Part shown: piece by piece, positions 37,150 through 47,329 of the stretch
Numbering within the stretch: position 1 is the stretch's first letter
Layout of the letters: the number at the start of each line of letters is the position of its first letter
DNA from: Lanius collurio
Taxonomy: Eukaryota > Chordata > Aves > Passeriformes > Laniidae
NCBI GenBank assembly: GCA_020086605.1
Contig: JACBWW010000046.1
Span: 1,038,492-1,102,491, forward strand
Reading direction: 5' to 3'
Length of the DNA: 64,000 nucleotides
The notes under the pieces: model-generated
Seen by the model: only the letters and a program-made list of their open reading frames with translations
Database searches by the model: none
What the model was told of the DNA's origin: nothing
Translations under genes and position numbers: made by a program

Positions 37150-37525
37150 ATACTTCAAAATTCAGGACTAAATTTTTTTTTTTTTTTTTCTGTTCAGAAA
37201 ACAAATGATATTGCTTACACTTGAAAATCTCTGGGTTAGAATCCAATGCATCTGAAACAAGCAATGTTTAAAGCTTTAGCAAGGGCCTTTAAGAATATGT
37301 GAGCTGTTGTGAGCTGTATCTGAACTATTTGAAAACAACTGAGAGCTTGAGTGGATCATAGAAAACAACCTGGGAAATGTTTTAATAAAACATTTTTAAA
37401 ACTTTATAAAACACAAAGTTTTCTATTCCTGGGACAATGACACAATGATGCTGTGCTAATTAGAAGGCAATTAGAAGGCGTAAACAAAAGCAGTGACCGT
37501 TAATTAGAGGAAAAATAAAAATTCC

Positions 37526-37555
37526 ATATATATATATGTATATATGTATGTGTGA
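37526..37555. repeat. TA/TG dinucleotide microsatellite (interrupted)
   Basis: About 30 bases of alternating AT and GT dinucleotides. Likely polymorphic. Confidence 0.85.
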
Positions 37556-37839
37556 GTGGAGCATTACAGTCACACAGTGTTAAACTTTGCAGATTACATA
37601 TCAGAAGTGCTAAAACCCATTATCTAGCACAAGCAATAACTTGTGATTTTCTAATTTTTGCATTATTGAAGATCTCTATATTTTCTTAGAATCAGATGTG
37701 AGAGCTTTGATTTGCTCTACCTAGAAACCCACTCAACTAAATGCTCTTTTTTGCATATTTTAAAAGCAAATCTCAGAAAATTCTTGTTCTATTTTGGGCT
37801 CAGCATCTGACATCATATTCAAAAACTTGTAGGAAATAA

Positions 37840-38125
37840 TGTTTGCTGTAAGAATCTTTTTAATTAGCCATAAAAAACGTTACACTATTCAGCACTATTT
37901 AAACTTAATTTGGGTACTTTTTCTAAGTTCTGTTTTGTAACCATTTGCATGGTTTGACACCTGTAGAACAAGGCAGGCAGCCTGGTGATAAAAAAGGATT
38001 TCTGTACAATTTTTTATTAGTGTTGGTGCACCCATTTAAAGCTTTCTAATACAAAAATAAATTATGTTGGTTAATATAGCTTGATATGTTCTAATTAATG
38101 TAATTTGCAATACTAATTTTGCTTG
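37840..38125. promoter_or_regulatory. A+T-rich stretch resembling a conserved non-coding element
   Basis: The stretch is non-repetitive with many TAAT/ATTA cores (for example TTTTTAATTAGCC near 37858 and CTAATTAATGTAATTTGC near 38091). It also holds an ATTTGCATGG near-octamer at about 37943. There is no coding frame or transposon. Inference only. Confidence 0.28.
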
Positions 38126-38611
38126 ACTACATTTTTTAATAAGCTCTTGACATTTCTATAAATAAATAGACTGTTTGCAGGAATTTTGATGACTTTGTGT
38201 CAATCCACACATAAAAAGCCAAACTGCTGCCTACTTCCTGCAGAACACTTATTTAATACAATGTTTTTGGTCACTGAAGAAGGACAATGTTCACTCAGGA
38301 CAAGTGTCTGGTCTGTACAGTGAGAGGAGGTATCAATAATCACTAAATATGTAATACAATTATTGTTTTAGACCAGTGTATTACTGAACACAGTCATATT
38401 TTAGAGCTTATACTAGTCTGTGTGATAACAATTATGTTGGCATTTAAATCAGTAGTAAAGTTACTATATGCAGTTAGTTTTTTGGTTTTAATTAACAATT
38501 CTCAATTAAAACTCCTCTCTCTCTACCTACAAACAGCAACATCTTACTTATCCCAGCAGCCAAGCTGATGGGAAGCTCAAAACACACATTTCAAAGTGGG
38601 AAAGAATCAGT

Positions 38612-38681
38612 CTTCAGGCTTTCAGTCCCCTCTGGACTGCCCTGAGACAACTTTCAGGCTTTCAACACCCTGAGATAATTT
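38612..38681 (+). repeat. Tandem duplication with internal length difference
   Basis: TTCAGGCTTTCA...CCCTGAGACAA at 38612-38650 is repeated as TTCAGGCTTTCA...CCCTGAGATAA from about 38653. The second copy is some 10 bases shorter in the middle. No transposon is involved. Confidence 0.75.
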
Positions 38682-38689
38682 TCCTGTTT

Positions 38690-39072
38690 TCTTCAAAAAA
38701 CTCTATAAGAATAGGAAGGATGTTTCTAACAGAAATATGTCAGCATGAAATCCTAAATGAGCCTTTGTGCTAAAACCCCACATAATTTAGCAATATCTCT
38801 GGACTTGTTTGCAAAGCAGTGACCTCAGCAGAGCCCCGTGGCTGCTGGGAGAGCTCCCTCCCTGAGATAAAGCAGAGTTTAAAGCAGCCCTGCAGGCTCC
38901 CAGACAACTCCCAGTTCTTGTTTCTTCCCAAACTTCCCTTTTCCTCACTTTTGGCTGCTCAACCAAGCCCAGCTTTGTTTTCACTCTTATTGTGAGTCCC
39001 CAGTCAGGAGGAGATGAACTGCCCTGGAGGTGAGAGTGGCAGGGAGCTGTTCCTGAACAAGGGAATTATTTA
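38690..39072. other. Unique non-coding sequence, nothing recognised
   Basis: Moderately G+C-rich flank preceding the CR1 fragment. No coding motif was seen. Confidence 0.5.
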
Positions 39073-39073
39073 T

Positions 39074-39240
39074 AATGGCTTTACACACACAGAGCAGGTT
39101 TACAACTGATAGTAGGGGGGAATTGTTCCCTGGGAGGGTGGGCAGGCCCTGGCACAGGGTGCCCAGAGCAGCTGTGGCTGCCCCTGGATCCCTGGCAGTG
39201 CCCAAGGCCAGGCTGGACATTGGGGCTGGGAGCAGCCTGG
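39074..39240 (+). mobile_element. CR1 LINE fragment, truncated at both ends
   Basis: Diagnostic phrases occur in CR1 order: GAATTGTTCCCTGGGAGGGT, GCAGGCCCTGGCACAGGGTG, CCCAGAGCAGCTGTGGCTGC, CCCTGGATCCCTGGCAGTG and AGGCCAGGCTGGACATTGGG. The usual 3' segment with the ATTCTATG repeats is missing after AGCAGCCTGG, where an N is placed. This subtype is abundant in songbirds. It has no coding capacity. Confidence 0.85.
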
Positions 39241-39241
39241 N
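39241..39241. other. Single ambiguous base (N)
   Basis: An isolated N at the 3' break of the CR1 fragment, so the apparent end of the element may be partly an assembly effect. Confidence 0.99.
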
Positions 39242-42200
39242 GACAAGCATGCTTTTCAGCTGTTATGTTTATAGAATGTGGGGTTTGTTGTTTTTTTTTT
39301 TTTCCATTCTCCATATGTAGATTTATTTGAGAAAGAGTCTAGTGTTGACACAAAGCAACATTCTTGCATGTTTCATAAACTCCAGGATAAAAAGCAATTA
39401 TCATTTATTTTTCAGCTTTTCTCATTAGTCAGTGTTGAGTGCAACCACACACACACAGAATCTCAGAAGTACAAAGATGTGTGTACTGCCAGTTTTCACC
39501 CCATCTCATTAGTGCACACTGTGATTTCCTTCTGTATATGTTGATTACAAAAAGAGGGTTTATTTGTATTTTGTGTTCATTCAGTTTTTCACATCTATTC
39601 CAGGACTGTGACAGAACACCCCAAAAGCACAGTTCAGAAGACAAACACAATTTGTATTTGTCTTTATGGTGACTCCAAGGTGGTCAAAGCTAAAATGCCT
39701 TCTGGCAAAATCAACAACCTTCAAACTCAGCAAACTGTGCCTGTGTGTTTGATCAGTTCGTGGGAAGGAGGAGTGATTAAAAATAAATAAAGAAAAAAGA
39801 TTCTCCCCCACCTCTGGTTATTGTGAAAGACTTCTAAAGATGAACTACACAATGTGCTTTCAGTGGATCACTTTTGGTAAATTCAGATCTCAGTGTAGGG
39901 ATCTGTTTTCAGAGCCTGGGAACACTCAGGGGGTTTTCCTCTCCAGCACAAATAAAGGAAAATATGATGAGAAGAAAGAAGTTGAAAACAGGGGAAGCAA
40001 AACACATCAAGCAAACTAAACCCCAAACTTTCCTTTATCAGATGTTGACTTGTAAAAACTGTAAAAGCTCCCTCACAAGGCAAGTCACTGCTGGATAAAT
40101 CACAGTAAGAGCAGTAGGGCTGGATTACAGATTGCAAAACTCAAGCCTCACTATTTTGAAGTGTTCAATCTATCCTATTTTAAGAAGTTTTAATCATTTT
40201 CTTGTTTAGTTTTCCTGACAAGGATGGATGTGAGGACACTCCCATGTATGGATAGCCCACAGACCTCAGCCTCCACTTTTTCTCTGAAATACAGAAGTTG
40301 TTTAAATTAATGGGTTGTCACTGGTGGTCACCTTTCTGGTCCCAAAAGAATGAAGAGCTGGAAAAAAATAGAAAATCCATTTGAGCATCCATCCATGAAG
40401 GGAGAGGTTAATACTGGTCTGTTCAAGGTAAATAAGTTATGGATATCTAACCACAGATTAATAAAAATTTGAGGTGATTTCCTCAGAACAATTACTGTTT
40501 TTCATTACCCTCCATTTATCAACTTCAACTATATTTAGTAGTAAAACCAGGACCACTATCTGCAATTCTTGCAAAGCTGGAGATGTTTCAATTCCATGCA
40601 GGAAAATTTCAGCTTAGCAGCCACAAGAGAAACTTTCTAAATATATGAAAAAAATAAAATTAATAATCAGATACTTGGATTTTGTTTTCATTTTCTTAGT
40701 TCACCTTGTCTAGGAAAGCAAAAACGTTTTCATCTCAGAAATGGACACAGATGACACTTCACAAAGGCTTCCTCTCCATGCCTGAGGAGAAATAATACTG
40801 ACAGATATTGGTACTATGAGAACAACTGCTGCCCTGCTGCTTTAATCTGATTGCAGCAGGACTGCTGCCCAGAATCCAGGCAGAAGAGCTGCTGCACTTT
40901 GCTGATTGTCAGATGCTTTTTGTTCTGCCTGGTTTTGCTGTAGGTTTTCTGATCCTCTGTGTCAAAGCTGGAGTGGCAGTGAGAGCCAGGCCAGCAGACC
41001 CACAGGAAGGACACAAACCACGGGGGATTTGTCCCTGTTTCTGCCTGGACAGTGAGCAGGAGATATCCTGACCCCAGAACCAGGCTACACAGACACAAAC
41101 CCCTCCAAAAGTCAGAGAAACTCTCCTCAGGAGTGTCCCCCTCTCTCTGCTGCTGTGCCTACACAAGTCAATGGCTGCAGAAAAGAAGACTCTCACTAAA
41201 TTCTCTTAAATTGACATTAAATCCCCTTGATAGATGTCGTGGTTGTGTCTGCTTTGCTTTCTCCTAATTCTCATCTCACAGAGGTAAAATAAGAGATGAT
41301 TTGAACTAAACCACTACACCACACCATGGAGCTTTGCAATCCTGACTCACACACATCACAGTAAGGACATTTATCTGACGTTGGAGATACCAGGATCCTT
41401 AATTGTTCTATTGACATCCTGATTTCAGATCGGAGATGGAAACACTTTAGAGCAAGAACAAAGCCGGCTACTTCACACCTCAAGTCAGATATTTGAACAA
41501 CATGACAAATGACATCCAGACACCCACCCCAGCCTCAATCTGGTGTCAGGTAACATCAATCTAAATATTAAAGACACCTTGACTCCTTGACTGCAGACTG
41601 TAGCTGTAATTTTCTGGCAGTTAAGCATGAAACACCTTCTGAAGCACTAGCAGATATTTCAATACTGTGTGTAAGCCGGGCTCCACTCATCAAAAAATAT
41701 GCAAGGTACTTCAAAAAAACCCAGAGACAGCATAATCAAAGGTAAGGAAGGCTTTTTGTAGCAGGGACAGTGAACAAACAACCCTTCTCCTGTCAGAGAG
41801 TTGGCTTTGGGTGTATGACAGGGCACCTTTACACTGAGGGGAACAGAGAGGCAGAGATTGACTGTTCACTGTATTTTCCTTGTGCTGGAATAAGAGTAGA
41901 AGAACTTATGGGAGGCATCAAGAAAAACCACCAAGAAGGAAGTGAAAATAAATAATAATTAAAAAAAAAAAAAAGAAAAAAACCCAAAACAAGTTACTTT
42001 TTCAGACACCCTTTAATTAAACAAGGGAATTAATTGGTGCAGAATGTTCTGAAGGCTGAGGGTTCACAAGAAACTGGACTAAATTGTGAAAGTAAAATAC
42101 ATTAACTATCTATAAGAATCAAAGGTACAACAGAGGCACAGACTGTCATAAGATGAGGATAATATCTTCTACCTTTCCCACTTATTTCATCTTCTCTAGA

Positions 42201-42850
42201 AAGAAGATGCTGGTCTAGAAAAAAACCATGAGAAAAGCCAAACAAGTTCAGGCAAGAAGTGCTTAACTACGAGTTTGCAGTGCCTGGAATACATCAGCTA
42301 TAGCTGATTTACAGTTTCTCTTTCCCACTATTAATCAGTCTAGTTTTCAGACCCAAACAGTTGGTGATAAATATGTGTTGGGGGTGTGTGGGGTGGGGGT
42401 GAGAAATACCGAGTTATTCAAAGAACCACGACTTTTTCCATGGCATAACTAATGGTGGCAAACAAAATCAGTGAATAGGCAGCTCATTACCAAGGTTCTG
42501 TTTGTCTGGCCTGATAAGTGTGTATCATGCTACAGCAGATTTTTATTTTTTTTTAATATGTTATTATACAGTAAATAATCAAGAATTTCCTTCTCTTTAT
42601 CCACTGCTTATCATTCTACAGGGATAGTTCTTTGTCCTCTGCCTAAAACAATTCCTCATTTAGCTGCACTCTAGAGAAAATGAAGTGTCATTACATGTTT
42701 TCTATCTGCAAGGAAGTTTATAGTTGCTAAATTTTCATTATCATGTAGTTCAAAACGCTGCTTTGGGAGTGAGGACAACATTTTCTTCTTCACTCAAGGT
42801 TGTTTCCCTGATTTAAAGCACTGAGTAAATTATGTATTCTCTTGTTCAGA
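39242..42850. other. Unique non-coding sequence with low-complexity patches
   Basis: Contains a T-run near 39290, a short CA run near 39447, an A-rich tract at 41961-41989 and a G-rich patch at 42380-42399. That patch has G-runs of 5, 4 and 5, one run short of a canonical quadruplex. No gene or mobile element was recognised. Confidence 0.5.
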
Positions 42851-42851
42851 C

Positions 42852-43092
42852 ACAGGTAAAACAACCATGCCACAGGCAATCAGTTTTGGAAAACAAATGG
42901 TTGATAGAGGCCGTTCTTTTCATGAAAGACCATCTTCAGATGGCAAACATTCTTCCAGGGACAATCACATATTGAAAATATCTACTATTCCAACAGCCTG
43001 GCACAAGTCTTGGCCCACAGTTAGAAGAACAAAGAGATTCCATGTGAGAGCAGCAGCACAAGGAGCTGCCAGGGACAAGGAGTTTGGGATGG
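42852..43092 (+). other. Possible coding exon (unrecognised)
   Basis: A pyrimidine-rich acceptor-like site (ATTCTCTTGTTCAG) is followed by about 80 open codons, with a donor-like GG/GTAACA near 43092. The peptide is basic and rich in H, R, S and K. It begins with an in-frame ATG at 42867. No domain is recognised and the frame may be a chance opening. Confidence 0.13.
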
Positions 43093-43354
43093 GTAACAGC
43101 AGACAAGAGGCAGGGACTGTAACACACAATAAAAAGGCACTTGAGGGTTGTCTTCCCTACCTACCAACCTTCCCCTGCAGCTTTTAATAGAGATGTGTCA
43201 GTCCTCCCAAGCTAAAACTGCACTAAAGTTGAAATCCAAGAGAAGTTTTGAGAAAATCTCCCAAAAACTTGTGTGCATCCCTCAGCATGGCATTTGCTCA
43301 TGTGTGGCAAGAAAGGTATTTAACTTTTAACTATTAACTTTTCTTTTGTTCTTT

Positions 43355-43366
43355 CCCCCCCCCCCC
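43355..43366. repeat. Poly-C run (12 C)
   Basis: Twelve consecutive C after a T-rich stretch and before ATCAG. Together they make a very strong polypyrimidine-plus-AG arrangement, but the sequence after it hits stops quickly. It is called a homopolymer. Confidence 0.85.
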
Positions 43367-43377
43367 ATCAGTAAAAC

Positions 43378-43515
43378 AAACAAACCATTGGAAGTGAATG
43401 AATTAAGAACCAAATGGCAAAGCAGATTGGATTGTTAATGCCAAATGGTGTTCCAAACACAAACTAATTAGGAGATAAAATGGACCAACATACAAAGTAA
43501 GCAATTAAAGGCTGT
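43378..43515. promoter_or_regulatory. Short unique block resembling a conserved non-coding element
   Basis: Non-repetitive sequence with several homeobox-type cores (GAATTAAG, GTTAATGCC, CTAATTAGG). There is also a repeated CCAAATGG word at about 43409-43416 and 43440-43447. Evidence is texture only. Confidence 0.2.
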
Positions 43516-43519
43516 GGAT

Positions 43520-45720
43520 CATAGAGTGGGAGAGACAACAGTTCTGCAGGGCTGAAGTGAGAGACATTTGGCATTTAGCTCTTAGAAACTTATTCATCTC
43601 CAGTGAGGAATAAAATGAACAGAGTAGGGGGTGGCATCTTCAGAGTGAAGCACCCTCGTCTGGATTCCAATTTCACAATGAGTCAAAAGCCCTCTAATGG
43701 ATTGATACCAACTCTTGGGAAAGAGTTAACCCCAGTCCTACAGATTATTGTGCTCATCTTTGACACTCAGCACTTGCCCATTTACCACAAAATTTGGGTT
43801 TGAGCCTTGAATTTCTCCTACATAACTCAAAATCTAGTATTTTAGAAAAAAATAAGTAACAAATGATTTGCAGAATGGATTTAACCCTAGGTGTTAAGAC
43901 AAAACACTGTAACATGTACGTTTTAGCAGGAAGGACCCAAAACATGAATTTAAAAGCCATTTACTGTTTTTCCATCTTCCTCAAAATTCTGAACAAGTCA
44001 CACCTGAGACAGAATTATTCCCACACAGGAACAAACTCACATGCAGGCTCACAGAGAGACACAGAAAGGCACGAGAGACCACAAGATACCAATGCTATTT
44101 CATCTTCAGAGACATCTCAGGATGCTTTTTGAATATTACTTACTCCCATAATGGTGCCTATTGGATTTTAAAAGGATAATACCTAACCAAACAATCAATT
44201 AAATTTGCAGTTAATAATTTTTAACACCATTAATCCAGCCCTAGCTGTTGAAATAAGTCTCCTCCAGAGTGGCACTCTTAGAAAAAGCAAATCTCACAGT
44301 GGCACTATCACATGCATTCACAATTCAGGTTATGTTAAAAGTGGCAGTGATGATTCAGGGAAACTCCCAACACTCCTGAAAAGTTTTATTTCCCTCGAGT
44401 GTCAGTCCTCATCCTGCATTCCCAGGGACAAATTCTTCCCTGTATTATTCCCTGCCCTGTATTCCTATCACTGTCCATTAATGCAGACACAGATCACACC
44501 AGCTCTCTGCAGTGTGACAAACTGGTTTTTACTGGGCTTCTGTGTTTGTATCTTGATTAACACATGTACTGATGTTAACTTTTACATAATAATACCAAAC
44601 ATGAGCATTTGGGCACAGGCAAGCTTTCCAAAACCCAGCAAATACCACACTGCTTCAGTTTGTGCTGCTTGGCTTCCCAAAATGGCCAGTGCTGGGGGTG
44701 AGCCAGCCTGACCCACTGGGTTCAGACCCACTGCATGTGTGCCCACCTGCCATTCTTGGAAAGATAGTTTAAGCTCTGTTTTCAGAGCTCCTGTGAATAT
44801 TCGATGTGATTCTCTCAATAAATATTATTTAAAAGCTCTGGTAACTTTGCAAAGCACTTCATTGCTGTTAAACCCTGCTAAATGCTTAGCCCCAGTGAAT
44901 AAGACTGATAATTATTTAAGTGATTAACATGGTAAAGTTAACTTTTAAGGCATTTCCTAATAAAACTAAGTACCCTCATGACAGTTTTTTCAGCATTCCC
45001 CATTTCATTTAAATGACTTCTATTTAATATACTTCGCCAGGATTCTACATAAAATGCCATTTAAGAAAGACACAGAATTTCTCACATTACAGAGGCCCTT
45101 TCTGATACACAAAATAATTTTTTTTTTTGGTAATTGACAATTCTGTTATTTTATTCAACACCCAAAAACCCTGATAAGTCACTATGTCATGGATGTACTG
45201 GAAATCCCATGACTCGATTGCTGTAGTGGGTGCATTGCACAATTATAAAACAATCTTCAATATTTCCATTGCTGCTTCAGGGGAAAAATGCAAACTGTGT
45301 AGAGACCCTCAGCAAGGAACCCCCTTTGAACAGTGCAAGAACAGTGAGTGCCCCCCAGCAGGGCTCTGATGGAGCCCCTGCAGAGGAGACTCCTTTGATA
45401 AATTGTGAGTGGCACCTGGTTCAGGTTTCACTGACAGGGTCAGGGGTCCCTAAGCTGGGAGCTCACACTCCCTCAGCTCCCACAGGTGACAAAGGTCCTT
45501 CCACTGATCCAGGGGATGGGCCATGCACTGAAAAGCTGAAAGATCGATCTAGAATAATGATATTTTCTGTGGGGATCCTTTTTCCTCAAGGCTGGTCTCT
45601 TGGATCACTGTTCAGTATTTAATATAACATTCATTTATTCTCTGACGTCCTTTAATGGCCTTTCCTGTGTTTCAGTGGAACACAAATAAGAAAAAAATCC
45701 CCAAATATTTTAAAATAGAC
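43520..45720. other. Unique non-coding sequence, nothing recognised
   Basis: The 168-codon open frame at 44205-44711 is the longest gap-free frame of the window. It has mixed hydrophobic stretches but no motif, no convincing start context and no splice boundary, and I treat it as chance. Confidence 0.45.
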
Positions 45721-45725
45721 TTAGG

Positions 45726-45753
45726 AAAAAAAAAAAAAAAAAAGAAAAAAAAA
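45726..45753. repeat. Poly-A tract (interrupted)
   Basis: About 28 bases nearly all A with one G inside. No retrocopy body is recognised upstream. Confidence 0.85.
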
Positions 45754-45759
45754 GGCATA

Positions 45760-47115
45760 TCAGTATGAGCATGAACACTGAAAGAGCACAAGTATTTTTA
45801 TCCTAAGTGAAAAGAGATCATAACATTATTTTATTGAAGAGTCAGCTGATAATTTACTGCACCAGGAGTGTCTGAAACAGGAGGCTCAGCAGCAGCTGAA
45901 AGGGACACCCCAGGATTTTGCACACTCACACTCCAAAGCATTGTGTGCTTTCCTGCTCTGTGTGTGTGAACAGCTCTGCCAAGCACGCTGGTCCAAGGCA
46001 AACCCACCTCAGTAACAATGACCACAGCAAAAAAATCTCACAAACTGCTTAAGTTGTGGAGCTTTTTAAGGTTTCCAAATGCAGGTCATAAACTAGTCAC
46101 ACTTTTAGTTTAAACCTGATGCAAAGTCACTCTTCCTCCCCCACCCCCCTGAACAAAATAATATTTCTCTGCAAATGTGTGCTTGCTTTCAGGTTTCATT
46201 CACAAAGGATGTCAGATGAGCAAAGATATCTTCCCATAGTTCAGAAATGAAATTAAATCTTCAAGGTTAAAGTAAAAGCTTTCTTAGCAAGCAATAATCC
46301 AAGTGAGCTATTCATGGGAGTTGTATAAATGTTCTACACAAAAGGAAAAACAAGACTTACAGGAAAGTGCAATGAAAGAAACCATTTATCAAAGTTCTTG
46401 AGTTCTGTGATACAAGGAAATTTAATTTTCTTTTGATTAAGTACTGGGATTTTCATGAAAGGTAAAAAAATTAAGTAAGAAAGGCTAAGAATAAGCTAGC
46501 ATAGCTAACCTGAGAATTTGTAAGAGAAATAGTCAAATTATAAGAAGAATTGAAAATAACAATTATTAAAAAAAAAAAATAAATAAGTCAGCATTCAACA
46601 CGGCCACCAATATTCACTAATAAAAAAGTTACTTAAAAGAAATGGTAAAGCAGCTTCCTCTCAGACTGTCTCACAGAAAATAAAATATTTATTTAACTTA
46701 TAGCTCCATTTTTTGATTCTTTCTCTAGCAAAGGCTTTGCATGCATTATTTTCATCATGTACATGTTATTGCACGGCCAAATACCAGATTTTACAAGGAA
46801 TTTCTTCTATTATCATCCCTTACCAGTCCTATCTTTGTTTTTCATTTAGAAGGGGGAAAATTTGTACAATTTTTTCTACATCAGAATTGTACATGAGGCC
46901 TTAAGTACCCATGGTTATATCCAGCAATCCAAGCAGGGTCCCTCAGTTTTAAAGGACAGATAAAAAGCCTTTTGATTCCCAGTTTGCAGACCAAATAGAA
47001 ATGCTACTGTTGAAGGCTGTGTTCCTGTTAAAGCTGCTCTTCATCTGGAAAATGATGTGAAAATCAAATTACCCAGTCTGGGCAGAGCTTCCACACTGGT
47101 GAACCCCAGTTTTTG
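45760..47115. other. Unique non-coding sequence, nothing recognised
   Basis: A+T-rich with chance frames and an A-run near 46567. Confidence 0.5.
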
Positions 47116-47127
47116 CACTATCTTCAG

Positions 47128-47325
47128 TCTCCTGCTGTGAGGAATTGTTGTCCATGTGAAGGTTCAAAGGAACAGAAGAAAGAACATGAGAACTACCAAG
47201 AGTTTGACAGAATTATCATTCCTGACAGAAATGAACAAGTTTTTCAGAACTATGAACCAGTGCTGGCTTTCAGCTGCATCCTCAAGCCCGGAAACCAGAC
47301 TGAAAGCCTGAAAATTTTACTCTAA
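47128..47325 (+). other. Possible terminal coding exon (unrecognised)
   Basis: An acceptor-like TTTTTGCACTATCTTCAG is followed by about 65 open codons to TAA. The peptide starts with a small cysteine cluster (CCPC) and continues with a charged, E-, K- and N-rich part. Codon use is less A+T-skewed than in chance frames around it. I recognise no family. Confidence 0.2.
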
Positions 47326-47329
47326 TTTC

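Noticed and set aside
43320..43375. T-rich plus poly-C tract ending CAG as a splice acceptor
   Set aside because: The sequence after it has early stops in the frames examined; a homopolymer is the simpler reading.
44205..44711. 168-codon open frame
   Set aside because: No domain, weak start context and no splice-like boundary. One such frame is unsurprising in 64 kb read in six frames.
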